Origin: Sinomonas albida
Lineage (GTDB): Bacteria; Actinomycetota; Actinomycetes; Actinomycetales; Micrococcaceae
Direction of reading: 5' to 3'
DNA length: 64,000 nt
Assembly (NCBI RefSeq): GCF_004919045.1
Contig: NZ_SWDW01000004.1
Coordinates: 62,001 to 126,000, forward strand
Shown here one piece after another: positions 46,641-56,291 of the stretch. Each line of letters begins with the position of its first letter. Position 1 is the first letter of the stretch. The position numbers and the translations under genes are program-made. The notes beneath the pieces are model-generated. The model did no database searches. It had not been told where the DNA came from and saw only the letters and a program-made list of their open reading frames with translations.

Positions 46641-47075
46641 GTGATCGAGCGCAGAGACTTCAGTTCGTGGATCAGCGGCCTGCCGACCGAGCCGGGTCAC
46701 TACCCCGGCCGCGCGCTCGGCCTTCCGCGGTCCGGCCCGGGGTCGATCGCCCGTCCGGGACGGCGCGTCATCGCGCTGTGCGTCGACTGGGCGGCTTGTC
46801 TCCTCATCTCGACGGCGTTCTTCCACGGCGACTCGCTCGTGACCTTGGGGATCTTCGCCGTCGAGCAGATTCTCCTGGTGGGGACCGTCGGCTACGGGCT
46901 CGGACACCGGCTGATGGGGCTCAAAGTGATGCGCCTCGGAGGGGGCGCCGCTGGGTTCTCCGCCGCGGTCCTGCGGACAGTCCTGCTGTGCTTCGTGATC
47001 CCGGCCGTCGTGTTCGACGTCGACCAGAGGGGCCTGCACGACAAGGCCGCGAAGACCGTCCTCGTCCGGATGTGA
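46641..47075 (+). CDS. RDD-family membrane protein
   Basis: Protein of 144 residues with an RDD domain: PGRRVIALCVDWAACLLISTAF (Arg and Asp in the first span), GIFAVEQILLVGTVGYGLGHRLMGLKV, and ALRTVLLCFVIPAVVFDVDQRGLHDKAAKTVLV at the end (seen as VLRTVLLC and FDVDQRGLHDKAA). Three spans. Occupies the Rv2219A position next to glnA1. Function unknown. GTG start six bases after TAGACT. Convergent with the DUF4191 gene across a strong hairpin. Confidence 0.9.
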   Translation: MIERRDFSSWISGLPTEPGHYPGRALGLPRSGPGSIARPGRRVIALCVDWAACLLISTAFFHGDSLVTLGIFAVEQILLVGTVGYGLGHRLMGLKVMRLGGGAAGFSAAVLRTVLLCFVIPAVVFDVDQRGLHDKAAKTVLVRM

Positions 47076-47122
47076 ACGCGCCGAACCGAACGCGACGCGT
47101 CGCCCCCAGGGGGTCGTGACGC

Positions 47123-47157
47123 CAAGGAGGCCCGGACATGGTGTCCGGGCCTCCTTG
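47123..47157. terminator. Perfect 16-bp hairpin between convergent genes
   Basis: CAAGGAGGCCCGGACA and its exact complement are separated by TGG. It can end transcription from both the RDD gene and the DUF4191 gene, though it has no T tract. Confidence 0.75.
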
Positions 47158-47203
47158 AGTACGGTCTGACGGCAGAGCCGCCGTGCCTTTGCGCGCGGCT
47201 CGG

Positions 47204-47923
47204 TCAGCGGCCGCGCATGGCGCGACGGTCGGGGCGCACGCGCGTGGGGTCGATCCCCTTGGGAATCGGGAGCCGAGTGCCGAGGGAGGCGAGGCGCTTG
47301 TTGACCGCCTGGACCTCGACCTTCGTGAGCTCGGGCTTGAGCTTCTGCATGGACTTGGCGATCTTGTCGATCGGCGTCTGGCCATCGCCGCGGCCGGACT
47401 CGATCACATGGATCGGCACGTTCGGCAGGATGCGCGCCAGGCGCTTGCGCTCACCGTCCGCAAGAGCGCGGACGCGGCTGGACGGACCTTCCGTGACGAG
47501 GACGACGCCGGGGCGTCCCACCGCGCGGAAGACGACATCCTGCGTGCGCGGGTTCATGGCGACGGGCTGCTCCTCGACGATCCAGCCGCGTCGAAGCGTG
47601 CTGAGCGCGGCGCCGGACGCGCCGGGCTGGCCCTCGATCTGGGAGAAGGCCGCGCGCTCGGCGCGGCGGCTCAGAATCAGCACGGCGGCCAGGATGCCGA
47701 GCAGGATGCCGATGATCAGGCCTGTGACCCAGTTTTCGAGGATGAAGCCGACCAGGAGGCTCGCGCCCACGAGGACGAGGAACGCCAACGCCATGAGCCA
47801 GACGACGTTCGGGTCCGCCCGACGGGTCATCTGGAAGACCTGAATCATCTGCTGGAAGCTGTTCGGCTTCTTCGCCTTCTTCGGAGCGCTCTCCGAGGGC
47901 GTGTTGGAGGTGTTCTTCGCCAT
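47204..47923 (-). CDS. DUF4191 membrane protein
   Basis: Protein of 239 residues, Rv2219-like. A Lys-rich N terminus and FQQMIQVFQMTRRADPNVVWLMA lead into two adjacent membrane spans (ALAFLVLVGASLLVGFILE, VTGLIIGILLGILAAVLIL). The cytoplasmic part has RRAERAAFSQIEGQPGA, RRGWIVEEQPVAMNPRTQDVVFRAVGRPGVVLV and RLPIPKGIDPTRVRPDRRAMRGR. Function unknown. ATG start. lipA lies upstream on the same strand (85-base gap). Confidence 0.92.
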   Translation of the reverse strand: MAKNTSNTPSESAPKKAKKPNSFQQMIQVFQMTRRADPNVVWLMALAFLVLVGASLLVGFILENWVTGLIIGILLGILAAVLILSRRAERAAFSQIEGQPGASGAALSTLRRGWIVEEQPVAMNPRTQDVVFRAVGRPGVVLVTEGPSSRVRALADGERKRLARILPNVPIHVIESGRGDGQTPIDKIAKSMQKLKPELTKVEVQAVNKRLASLGTRLPIPKGIDPTRVRPDRRAMRGR

Positions 47924-48008
47924 AGTCCCTCAATTCTAAGGGAAACGCCGCCCTCCGGGATCTCGTCCCGAAGGGCGGCGCTCTGGCCACGTGGTGCGGT
48001 CGGTCCGG

Positions 48009-49019
48009 TCAGCTGCCCTGAGCCGCCAAGAGCGTCGCCGCCTCTTGACGGGTCGAGCCGGACGACTCGATGTGCGCGAGCTGCGGCGGGATCTCGCGGC
48101 CCTTCTTGCGCATCGCGGTCGCCCAGAGCCGGCCGGCGCGGTAGGACGAACGCACAAGGGGCCCGCTCATGACGCCGAGGAAGCCGATCTCCTCGGCCTC
48201 CTGCGAGAGCTCGACGAACTCCTGCGGCTTGACCCAGCGGTCCACGGGATGGTGGCGCTCCGATGGGCGCAGGTACTGGGTGATCGTGATGAGGTCGCAG
48301 CCCGCCTCGTGGAGGTCGCGCAGCGCCTGGGAGACCTCCTCGCGGGTCTCGCCCATGCCGAGGATGAGGTTGGACTTCGTGACCATGCCCTGGTCCCGAC
48401 CCTGGGTGATGACGTCGAGCGAGCGCTCGTAGCGGAACGCCGGGCGGATGCTCTTGAAGATGCGCGGGACCGTCTCGACGTTGTGCGCGAACACCTCGGG
48501 CTTGGCCTCGCAGATCGCCGTGATGTGCTCCGGCTTGCCGGAGAAGTCCGGGATGAGGATCTCGACGCCGGTGCCCGGGTTCAACTCGTGGATCTTCCGG
48601 ATGGTCTCGGCGTAGAGCCAGGCGCCCTCGTCCTCGAGGTCGTCGCGCGCCACGCCGGTGACGGTCGCGTACCGGAGCGCCATCGACTGGACGGAGCGGG
48701 CCACCTTGGTGGGCTCGAACCGATCGAGCGGCGAGGGCTTCCCGGTGTCGATCTGGCAGAAGTCACAGCGCCGCGTGCATTCCGAACCGCCGATGAGGAA
48801 GGTCGCTTCCTTGTCCTCCCAGCATTCGTAGATGTTGGGGCAGCCGGCCTCTTCGCAGACGGTGTGCAGCCCCTCCTTCTTCACCTGGTTCTTCAGCTGA
48901 ACGAACTCCGGGCCCATGTGGACCTTCGCCTTGATCCAGTCGGGTTTGCGCTCAACGGGCGTTGCGGCATTGCGCTGCTCGATGCGCAGCATCCGGCGCC
49001 CTTCGGGTGCGAGCGTCAC
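48009..49019 (-). CDS. lipA: Lipoyl synthase
   Basis: Radical SAM enzyme of 336 residues that inserts two sulfurs into octanoylated proteins. Both iron-sulfur motifs are present: the auxiliary cluster site [13 protein letters not shown] and the SAM cluster site CTRRCDFC. Also [28 protein letters not shown] and [18 protein letters not shown]. The GTG start overlaps the lipB stop by four bases, so the two are translationally coupled. Client proteins include the dihydrolipoamide acyltransferase at 56430. Confidence 0.97.
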   Translation of the reverse strand: MTLAPEGRRMLRIEQRNAATPVERKPDWIKAKVHMGPEFVQLKNQVKKEGLHTVCEEAGCPNIYECWEDKEATFLIGGSECTRRCDFCQIDTGKPSPLDRFEPTKVARSVQSMALRYATVTGVARDDLEDEGAWLYAETIRKIHELNPGTGVEILIPDFSGKPEHITAICEAKPEVFAHNVETVPRIFKSIRPAFRYERSLDVITQGRDQGMVTKSNLILGMGETREEVSQALRDLHEAGCDLITITQYLRPSERHHPVDRWVKPQEFVELSQEAEEIGFLGVMSGPLVRSSYRAGRLWATAMRKKGREIPPQLAHIESSGSTRQEAATLLAAQGS

Positions 49020-49720
49020 AGGAGTGCTCCTTCGGTTGGGGAAGCGGCGGAGAGGTCCTCGGTGCCGAGATCGTCGGCAGCGAACTCGCCGGCGCGGCGA
49101 GTGAGTTCCTCGGTGATGCGGTCGACGATGTCGAGCGGGTCGATCTCGCGCCCCGCCTCAGCGGAGATCGTCGTCGTGCCGGCGTCGGTGATGCCGCACG
49201 CGATGATCTGCTCGTAGGGAGCCAGGCTGTTGCTGCAGTTGATGGCGAAGCCATGGCCCGTGATCCCGTCGTGCACGCTGATCCCGATGGCGGCGATCTT
49301 CCGGTCGCCGCCGCGCTCGTCGGCGCGGACCCAGACGCCCGAGCGGCCGTCGACGTGTTCCGCCTTGATGCCGTACTCGGAGATGACGTCGATCATGACT
49401 TCCTCGAGGAGCTCGACGTACGCACGCACGCCGCGCGGCTCCTTGAGCCTGACGATCGGATAGCCGACGAGCTGGCCGGGGCCGTGCCACGTGAGCTTGC
49501 CGCCACGGTCCACCGGAACGACCGGCGTGCCGTCGAGAGGCCGCTCGTGGTCCTCGGTCCGTTTGCCTGCCGTGTAGACGGCGGAATGCTCGAGCAGTAG
49601 GACAGTGCTGGGGGCCTCACCGGCTGCCACCTCGTCGTGGAGCTGTCGCTGGGCCGCGAGTCCTGCGGCGTAGTCGACGTAGTCAGGCGCGAACCCCAGC
49701 CGGGTGAACGCGAGAGTCAT
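49016..49720 (-). CDS. lipB: Lipoyl(octanoyl) transferase
   Basis: Octanoyltransferase of 234 residues that moves octanoyl from ACP to lipoyl domains. Motifs: [85 protein letters not shown] with the catalytic Lys in RKIAAIG, and [12 protein letters not shown] with the catalytic Cys. The ATG at 49720 is chosen because it matches the family N terminus and lies seven bases after TAAGCT; longer frames lack support. Divergent from the kinase gene at 49839. Confidence 0.95.
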   Translation of the reverse strand: MTLAFTRLGFAPDYVDYAAGLAAQRQLHDEVAAGEAPSTVLLLEHSAVYTAGKRTEDHERPLDGTPVVPVDRGGKLTWHGPGQLVGYPIVRLKEPRGVRAYVELLEEVMIDVISEYGIKAEHVDGRSGVWVRADERGGDRKIAAIGISVHDGITGHGFAINCSNSLAPYEQIIACGITDAGTTTISAEAGREIDPLDIVDRITEELTRRAGEFAADDLGTEDLSAASPTEGALL

Positions 49721-49727
49721 GCGGACT

Positions 49728-49733
49728 AGCTTA
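49728..49733 (-). promoter_or_regulatory. -10 element (TAAGCT), leaderless lipB start
   Basis: TAAGCT on the minus strand lies seven bases before the lipB ATG. A GGAGG slightly upstream is 15 bases from the ATG, too far to serve as a ribosome binding site. Confidence 0.45.
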
Positions 49734-49838
49734 GTCCTCCGGGCGGTGGGTCCTGCCATGAGATGACTCACATCACTCCTGCTCGAAGGCCTGTGGATAA
49801 CCGCTTGGCGCGTCACCTTGCTCCGGTAGACAGGGGAC

Positions 49839-51569
49839 ATGGAACCCCGACTGCCGCCGTCTCCGGATCCTTGCGTCGCCCCGTCCCCTCCGTCGCCCAG
49901 CCCCGCGGCGCCCGCGGTGCGGGGTCACGACGTCGTCCGTCGCCTGGGCAGGGGCGGGGGCGGCGACGTGTGGCTCTTGCGCGAGCACGGGACGGGACGA
50001 CTCGTTGCGGGGAAGGTGGTCCGGGCCGCCGGTCACGGAGGCACGGCCCGGGGACCCTCGACGGCGCGTCGCGAGCTTCGTGCCCTGCGGGCGGCGACGC
50101 ATCCCCACGTCCTGACGTGCCACGCGGCGGTGCCATCGGGCGCGGAGGGCACCTCGACCGTGGTCGTGAGCGAGTACGCCGCCGGCGGCTCGCTCGCGCG
50201 CCTTCTGTCCGTTCGCGGCCGTCTCGGCGTCGGCGAGACAGTCACGGCGATTGGGCCGATCGCCCAAGCCCTGGCCGCTCTCCACGAGCAAGGTATCGCA
50301 CACCTCGACGTCTCGCCCGGAAACATCCTCTTCACGGCTCAGGGCAAGCCCCTCCTCGCGGACCTCGGCGCGGCGTGGCTTGTAGGCGACCCGCCAGCGG
50401 CCCCATCCGGAACCCCCGGCTTCGAGGACCCCAGCGGTCCGCCCGAGGAACAGGACGCAGCCCTGCGGCCCGCCGCAGACGTCTTCGGCCTGGGCGCCGT
50501 CGCCTGGTTCTGCCTCGCCGGCGCCGTGCCGGGCCGCACCGCAGAGCGACCGCCGCTCACGATGCTCCGGGAGACGGTTCCTCCAGAGCTCGCCACGGCG
50601 ATCGATGCGGCGCTCGCCGACCGGCCTGCGGATCGCCCCACGGCGGCGGAGTTCGCCCGGGCGGTCTTCCGGAGCGCACGCCCGGAGCCGGTCGACCTGG
50701 CCCCCGCGGTCGACGACGACGTCCTCCCCGAGCTGGTGACGCGGATCCGTCCGGACGAGCGTGGGAAGTCCCGGAGGCGGGGTCGGGGCGCCGGCCGTCT
50801 GCCCGGGCGGCCGTCTGCCCGGTTGGGGTTATCGAGCCTCCGATGCGCCATGCTATGGCGACCTCTTGCGGCACGGCTGGCGACCGCAGCCTCGCGATGG
50901 CCGTCGGCGCCCTCCCGCGAACCCGCGCCGAGGTCCTTGCGAGCCCACCGACGCTCACGGGCTTCGCATCGTTTGCCCCGGCATCCGTCCGTGGCGAGGC
51001 GGTCGCTTGCCCGCTGGGGCGGAATCGCGCTCCTGGCCCTGGCAGGCTGCGCCGTCGCGTGGGGGGCCGCGGCGGGCGGGGCTCCGCGGTCGGCCGCGGG
51101 AGCCTTCGCGGGCGCGACAGTCCAAGCTCCCGCGGCATGGTCGGGCCTGCCCGACGTGCTTCGGCGCCGGGCCGAGTCCGCCGATCCTGTCCAGGCCGTC
51201 CAGGCGCTCGCCCAGATCAGGGCTCGCGCCATCACTGCGTCAGACCGGGAACTCCTGGAACGGGTGAGCGCTCGCGGTTCAGAGGCCGCCACGGCGGACT
51301 CCGGCCTCCTGGACAGGCTTGAGCGGGAGGGGACGCGCCTCGACGGCTTCAGCGCCGAGGTCCTCTCAGCCGAGCTCCTGCCGCAGGCCGCCGAAGCAGG
51401 CGGCAGCACCGCCGTCGTCCGGGCTCGCGTGCTGAGCTCCGGGTACGCAACCCTCACCCAAGCGGGCCGCGAGCTTTCGGGCCCGGGCGCCGGAAGGGAT
51501 CAGATGCTCAGGATCGTCCTCGACCGGACGGAAGGCGCGTGGCGCGTGGTACGGATCCTCTCCGCGTGA
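49839..51569 (+). CDS. Atypical Ser/Thr kinase-like membrane protein
   Basis: Protein of 576 residues with a Pro-rich lead, a kinase-like domain (about 29-280), a basic linker, one span at about 394-412 and an extracellular domain of about 160 residues. Kept: glycine loop LGRGGGGDVWL, Lys59 in AGKVVR, Asp157 and Asn162. Changed: the catalytic loop reads HLDVSPGN instead of HRDxKxxN, and the metal motif is DLG (Asp175) instead of DFG. The activation-loop end is GTPGFEDPS. It may be a weakly active kinase or a pseudokinase. The C-terminal domain is not recognised. Divergent from lipB; start ATG six bases after TAGACA. Confidence 0.83.
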   Translation: MEPRLPPSPDPCVAPSPPSPSPAAPAVRGHDVVRRLGRGGGGDVWLLREHGTGRLVAGKVVRAAGHGGTARGPSTARRELRALRAATHPHVLTCHAAVPSGAEGTSTVVVSEYAAGGSLARLLSVRGRLGVGETVTAIGPIAQALAALHEQGIAHLDVSPGNILFTAQGKPLLADLGAAWLVGDPPAAPSGTPGFEDPSGPPEEQDAALRPAADVFGLGAVAWFCLAGAVPGRTAERPPLTMLRETVPPELATAIDAALADRPADRPTAAEFARAVFRSARPEPVDLAPAVDDDVLPELVTRIRPDERGKSRRRGRGAGRLPGRPSARLGLSSLRCAMLWRPLAARLATAASRWPSAPSREPAPRSLRAHRRSRASHRLPRHPSVARRSLARWGGIALLALAGCAVAWGAAAGGAPRSAAGAFAGATVQAPAAWSGLPDVLRRRAESADPVQAVQALAQIRARAITASDRELLERVSARGSEAATADSGLLDRLEREGTRLDGFSAEVLSAELLPQAAEAGGSTAVVRARVLSSGYATLTQAGRELSGPGAGRDQMLRIVLDRTEGAWRVVRILSA

Positions 51570-51663
51570 GCCGGAAAGCAGGCCGTGGTGCGTTGGGTCC
51601 CGGAGCTGCCGTCATGAGCGGACCGAGTGACAGATCTCTCGGGAGGAGGACAGGTCGCTTGCC

Positions 51664-51669
51664 TATGAT
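51664..51669 (+). promoter_or_regulatory. -10 element (TATGAT), leaderless tricorn start
   Basis: TATGAT is followed by six bases and the ATG of the tricorn gene. The intervening GGAGC is too close to the ATG to be a normal ribosome binding site. Confidence 0.5.
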
Positions 51670-51675
51670 CGGAGC

Positions 51676-54600
51676 ATGACTGCCTCCAGCTACTTTCGGT
51701 ACCCCCATGTCCACGGCGGGCTTGTCGCCTTCGTGGCCGAGGATGACGTGTGGCTCGCGCCCGTGGACGGCGGGCGGGCGTGGCGGGTGTCCGCGCTCCA
51801 GCTCCCCGCCCGCAACCCGCGTTTCACCCCGGACGGGGAGAAAGTGGTCTGGAGCGTGGTCCAGGGCACGGCACCCGAGGCTGTCGCCGCGGACGTCGAC
51901 GGCGGAGGCTTCCACCAGCTCACGTACTTCGGCCACCAGAGCACGCGCGTCAAGGGCTTCGATCCGCGCGGCCGCGTGATCGTCACGAGCGCCCACAACC
52001 AGCCCGACTCGAGGCACACCCACGCCTACGCCATCCCGGTCGATGGCGGGTGGCTCGAGGAGCTCCCGTACGGGCCGGTGGATTCGGTCGCGTTCGGGCC
52101 GTCCGTCGGTGACGAGCGGCCGGTGGTGGTCGGCACGGTCCTGTCCCGGGACCCGGCGGCGTGGAAGCGCTACCGCGGCGGCGCCATGGGCAAGCTGTGG
52201 ATCGATGCCGACGGCGGCGGCGAATTCCGGCTCCTCACGCCGGGCCTCGGCGGCAACGTGAGCGATCCCATGTGGATCGGCGGCCGTATCGCGTTCCTCT
52301 CCGACCACGAGGGCTACGGCAACGTGTACTCGGTCCTGCGCGACGGCTCGGACCTGCGCCGGCACACAGACTTCGACCGCTTCTACGCGAGGCACGCGAG
52401 CACCGACGGCGAACGGATCGTCCTCGAGTCCGCTGGCGAGCTGTGGCTCCTCGACGGACTCGACTCCGAGGCGCGCCGCGTCGAGGTCGCGCTCGGCTCG
52501 GCGTCGACCTCGCGCCGCCCGGTCCCGTTGGCGGTTGGGCGTCATCTCGCCGATGCGGTGCCCACGGACGACGGCGCCGCGAGCGTCGTCGAGGCTCACG
52601 GCACCGTGCACTGGCTCACGCACCGGGACGGCCCGTCGCGCGTGGTCGAGGCCGCCCCGGGGGTCCGGGCGCGCCTCGCGCGTCCCCTTGGAGCTGACCG
52701 CGTCGCCTACATCGCGGACCACTCCGGCGAGGAGGCCCTGTTCGTCAAGGACCTCGCGGACCCGGCAGAGTGGGGCCACGCTGCCCCTGGCGCGGCCGGG
52801 CCGACTTCGGCGGACTCGGGCCTCGACGCGGCAGATGAGGGGAGCGGCCTCCCGGCCCCGGTGCCGGCTGGCGGGAGCCAGGTCGCCTCTGTCCCGTTGG
52901 GGCGGACGGAACAGCGCTCGTACGCGGTGCCGGTTCCGCACGCCGTCGCGGCCCCCGAGGAGAGCCAGGCCGCCGTCGCGAAGCACTTCGAGCTCCCCAC
53001 CCCAAACCGGGTCGCGGAGCTCGTGCCGAGCCCTGATGGCCGGCACGTGGCGCTGGGCACTGCCTTCGGCGAGGTCCACCTCGTGGACACGGAGACCGGT
53101 CAGTCACGCACGCTCTCGACCGTGGACGAGGGGAGCATCGAGGAGCTTGCGTGGAGCCCGGATTCGTCGTGGCTCGCGTGGAGCGAGCCCGTGACGGCGT
53201 TCGGCTCCCGCTCGAAGTTGCGGCTCGCGAATGTCTCGACGGGCCAGATCGCAGACGTGACCGACGGACGCTTCTTCGATGCGTCCCCGGCGTTCACGCC
53301 CGACGGCAAGTATCTCGCGTTCCTCTCGGGGCGCAGCTTCGACCCGGTCTACGACGGCCACTCGTTCGACCTCTCGTTCCCGAGCCCCATCAAGCCATAC
53401 CTCGTGCCCCTCTCGGCGACGACCGCCACACCGTTCGGCCCGCGGGCAGCGGACTTCGGCGCGGCCGCAGATCCTGCCGCGAGCGACTCCCAGGGCGGGG
53501 ACACCGAAGGCGCGACGAGCGACGGCGGTGGGCGCGCGCCGTCGTCCGTCGCCGTGAGCCTCGAGGGCCTCGCGCACAGGGTCGTTGCCCTGCCGGTCCG
53601 CCAAGGCAACTACTCCCGCCTCACGGCTGCCAAGGACGCGCTGCTGTGGCTCTCGCACGATCTCTCGGGGACCACGGGCGAGGGCAAGGCGAAGCCCGGT
53701 GACAAGGATCCGCAGCCGAGCCTCGAGCGCTTCGACCTCGGCGACTCTCGGACCACAACGCTCGTCGGCTCGCTCGACGCCTACCGGCTGAGCGGGGACG
53801 GCTCGCGGGTCGTGTACGTGAGCGACCGCCAGCTCCACTCCGTGCCGAGCGCCTCGAAGGCCGACGACGACAGCCCGGAGCACGTCAAGGTGCAGCTCGA
53901 CCGCATCCGCGTGCGGCTGGACCCCGTGGCGGTGTGGCGGCAGGCCTTCGCCGAGGCGTGGCGGCTCCAGCGCGACTTCTTCTGGACGCCGGACATGGCG
54001 GGCCAGGACTGGGACGAGGTGCGCGGCCGGTACGAGCCCCTCGTGGACCGCCTCGGCTCTCACGACGACCTTGTGGACCTCCTGTGGGAGGTGCATGGCG
54101 AGCTCGGCACCTCCCACGCCTACGTCACGCCCAAACTGCCCTCCGAACCGGGCGCAGGCGGCCAGGGCCGCCTCGGGGCGGAGTTCGACTATGACGACGG
54201 CTGGGTGGTTCGGCGGGTCCTCGCGAGCGAGTCGTCCGATCCGCTCGCGACCTCGCCGCTCGCGGCGCCCGGAGCGGGCGTGCGCGCGGGCGACCGCCTC
54301 CTCGCCGTCGACGGTGTCCCCCTCGGCCCGGACTTCGGCCCGGCGACGGCGCTCGTGGGGGCCGCGGGCAAGGCGGTCGAGCTCACGATCCTCAACGGTT
54401 CAGCGCACGCGGGGGAGGAGGGAGCCCGGCGGCGCATCGCGGTCGTGCCGATCCGCGATGAGGAGCGGCTGCGCTACCAGGACTGGGTCCAGGCCAACCG
54501 CCGCCTCGTGCGCGAGGCCTCAGACGGGCGTTTCGGCTATCTGCACGTGCCGGACATGGCCGCGCGCGGGTGGGCACAGCTCCACCGCGACCTCGACACC

Positions 54601-55200
54601 GAGACGGCACTCGACGCCCTCGTGGTCGACGTCCGTCGCAATCGCGGCGGCCACACGTCTCAGCTCGTGGCAGAGCTCATTGGCCGGCGCGTGACGGGGT
54701 GGACCGTGCCTCGCGGCGAACAGCCGCGCACGTATCCGCGACACGCTCCCCGCGGGCCGGTCGTGATCCTCGCGGACGAATTCGCGGGGTCCGACGGCGA
54801 CATCATCACGCAGGTTGGGAAGCTGAGGGGGATCGGCCCCGTGATCGGCACCCGGACGTGGGGCGGGGTGGTCGGCATCGACAACCGTTTCAAGCTCGCC
54901 GACGGGACGGCCGTGAGCCAGCCGCGCTACGCGACGTGGTTCGGTGGGGGAGTCCGCTGGGACGTCGAGAACTTCGGTGTCGAGCCCGACATCGAGATCG
55001 CCTACCCGCCGCACGCCCATGCCGCGGGGGTGGACCCGCAGCTCGAACACGGGATCGGCGTGCTCAAGGAGATGCTCCTGGAGATTCCCACGGAGCGTCC
55101 GCCCGCCCGGGAAGGCTACCGCTCGGTGCGGCCCGCGCCGCTGCCGCCTCGTCCGCAGGCCCGCGTGGCCGTCGAGGCCGTGCCGTCCTACGAAGGCTGA
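51676..55200 (+). CDS. Tricorn-type S41 protease
   Basis: Large serine peptidase of 1174 residues that degrades peptides released by other proteases. Order: six-bladed beta propeller (about 1-340, with SPDGR-like and HEGYGNVYS repeats), a second propeller (about 400-700), a C1 helical domain, a PDZ domain (about 835-905, GAGVRAGDRLLAVDGVPLG), and an S41 core. Catalytic His814 lies in LGTSHAY and Ser1039 in FAGSDGD; RNRGGHTSQL is the S41 oxyanion region. Insertions of low complexity lie at about 375-415 and 590-625. No signal peptide, so it is cytosolic. Alone after the kinase gene. Confidence 0.94.
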   Translation: MTASSYFRYPHVHGGLVAFVAEDDVWLAPVDGGRAWRVSALQLPARNPRFTPDGEKVVWSVVQGTAPEAVAADVDGGGFHQLTYFGHQSTRVKGFDPRGRVIVTSAHNQPDSRHTHAYAIPVDGGWLEELPYGPVDSVAFGPSVGDERPVVVGTVLSRDPAAWKRYRGGAMGKLWIDADGGGEFRLLTPGLGGNVSDPMWIGGRIAFLSDHEGYGNVYSVLRDGSDLRRHTDFDRFYARHASTDGERIVLESAGELWLLDGLDSEARRVEVALGSASTSRRPVPLAVGRHLADAVPTDDGAASVVEAHGTVHWLTHRDGPSRVVEAAPGVRARLARPLGADRVAYIADHSGEEALFVKDLADPAEWGHAAPGAAGPTSADSGLDAADEGSGLPAPVPAGGSQVASVPLGRTEQRSYAVPVPHAVAAPEESQAAVAKHFELPTPNRVAELVPSPDGRHVALGTAFGEVHLVDTETGQSRTLSTVDEGSIEELAWSPDSSWLAWSEPVTAFGSRSKLRLANVSTGQIADVTDGRFFDASPAFTPDGKYLAFLSGRSFDPVYDGHSFDLSFPSPIKPYLVPLSATTATPFGPRAADFGAAADPAASDSQGGDTEGATSDGGGRAPSSVAVSLEGLAHRVVALPVRQGNYSRLTAAKDALLWLSHDLSGTTGEGKAKPGDKDPQPSLERFDLGDSRTTTLVGSLDAYRLSGDGSRVVYVSDRQLHSVPSASKADDDSPEHVKVQLDRIRVRLDPVAVWRQAFAEAWRLQRDFFWTPDMAGQDWDEVRGRYEPLVDRLGSHDDLVDLLWEVHGELGTSHAYVTPKLPSEPGAGGQGRLGAEFDYDDGWVVRRVLASESSDPLATSPLAAPGAGVRAGDRLLAVDGVPLGPDFGPATALVGAAGKAVELTILNGSAHAGEEGARRRIAVVPIRDEERLRYQDWVQANRRLVREASDGRFGYLHVPDMAARGWAQLHRDLDTETALDALVVDVRRNRGGHTSQLVAELIGRRVTGWTVPRGEQPRTYPRHAPRGPVVILADEFAGSDGDIITQVGKLRGIGPVIGTRTWGGVVGIDNRFKLADGTAVSQPRYATWFGGGVRWDVENFGVEPDIEIAYPPHAHAAGVDPQLEHGIGVLKEMLLEIPTERPPAREGYRSVRPAPLPPRPQARVAVEAVPSYEG

Positions 55201-55254
55201 GTCCGGACCTGTATGACGAGCCCCGGGGCCCTGACGCAACAGGGCTCCCGACGC

Positions 55255-55302
55255 AACTGGGCCCCCGAGCTGCACCGCGAGGCGCAGGTCGGGGGCCCAG
55301 TT
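55255..55302. terminator. Terminator between tricorn and osmC
   Basis: AACTGGGCCCCCGA (55255-55268) pairs exactly with TCGGGGGCCCAGTT (55289-55302) around a 20-base loop, between two convergent genes. Confidence 0.75.
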
Positions 55303-55346
55303 CGTGATGGGCCGTTCGTGGGCGGCGGCCCCGAACGGCCGGTGCC

Positions 55347-55775
55347 TCAGGACTCGAGGGAGGCGGTGAGCGTGATCTTGATGGCAGCGAGGGCCTGGCT
55401 CACAGGGCACCCCGCCTTCGCGCTCGCGGCGATCTGCTGGAACTCGTCCTCGCCGATGCCGGGGACCTTCGCGGAGACCGTGAGCTTGCTCGTGGTGATG
55501 CCCGTGCCCGGCACGAAGTCGACTTCGGCCTGCGTGCGGATCTCGTCGGCTGTGTAGCCGGCCTCGGCGAGCCCATTGCTGAACGCCATCGAGAAGCAGG
55601 CTGAGTGGGCCGCTGCGATGAGCTCCTCGGGGCTCGTCTTGCCGTTTGACTCGGCGCTGCGGGCCTTCCACGTGACGTCATAGGTTCCGAGCCCGGACGT
55701 GTCGAGGGTCGTCTGCCCTGCGCCCTCCATGAGGCTGCCGTTCCAGACGGTGTGGGCTGTGCGGATGGTGGCCAT
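55347..55775 (-). CDS. osmC: OsmC-family peroxiredoxin
   Basis: OsmC/Ohr family protein of 142 residues that reduces organic hydroperoxides. IRTAHTVWNGSLMEGAGQTTLDTSG at the N terminus, then KTSPEELIAAAHSACFSMAFSNGL with the first catalytic Cys, and AKAGCPVSQAL with the second. The order and NPEEL-like motif fit OsmC rather than Ohr. ATG at 55775 has AAGGAG six bases upstream. It follows the small membrane-protein gene on the same strand with a 140-base gap. Confidence 0.94.
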   Translation of the reverse strand: MATIRTAHTVWNGSLMEGAGQTTLDTSGLGTYDVTWKARSAESNGKTSPEELIAAAHSACFSMAFSNGLAEAGYTADEIRTQAEVDFVPGTGITTSKLTVSAKVPGIGEDEFQQIAASAKAGCPVSQALAAIKITLTASLES

Positions 55776-55915
55776 ACTGCGCTCCTTCGCTGTGCTGATG
55801 GGCTGAGAGTGTGAACTGGCCCGGCCATCGTAGGCACAAAGCGGCCCCGCCTGCGCTTGGATGAAGAAGCGCGGACGGGGCCGCCTTGGTGTGCGCCGGA
55901 AACAGGCGGGTGGAC

Positions 55916-56284
55916 CTAGGGCCAGATCGTCGCGATCGCGATGTTCAGCAGAGCGAGACCGCCGACGGCGTGGGCCACGCCGGGGGCGACAGGCTCGCCT
56001 GCCTTGCGCCGGCGGTTGCCCACGAAGGCGAGCGCGCCGACCACAATCGCCACGACGAACTTGACGATGAGCTTCGGGTAGTCGGGGGTGGGCCAGCTGG
56101 GGACCGTGCTGACCATGACGGGCAGGAGGCCCGCGAGGATGATGCCCGTGACGAGCTGGGTCATGGCACCGTCGAACTGCCGCGCCCCCACGGTCGGAGC
56201 CTTCATATTGGCGATCCACGGGCCCACGATCATGGCCGCCCCAACAATATGGATGAAGAGGACGATGCTGAAGACGACAGTCAT
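55916..56284 (-). CDS. Small four-span membrane protein (CopD/DUF2269-like)
   Basis: Protein of 122 residues with four membrane segments: VVFSIVLFIHIVGAAMIVGPWI, MTQLVTGIILAGLLPVMVS, LIVKFVVAIVVGALAFVG and AVGGLALLNIAIATIWP. The His in span one and basic NRRRKAGEP loop recall CopD/DUF2269-type proteins, but the match is loose. Function unknown. ATG at 56284 lies seven bases after TAGAAT. Confidence 0.78.
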   Translation of the reverse strand: MTVVFSIVLFIHIVGAAMIVGPWIANMKAPTVGARQFDGAMTQLVTGIILAGLLPVMVSTVPSWPTPDYPKLIVKFVVAIVVGALAFVGNRRRKAGEPVAPGVAHAVGGLALLNIAIATIWP

Positions 56285-56291
56285 GGTCCCG

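Noticed and set aside
49721-49840. Longer lipB reading frame starting at 49840
   Set aside because: The added 40 residues are not family-like and would run into the divergent kinase start; ATG 49720 has a well-placed -10.
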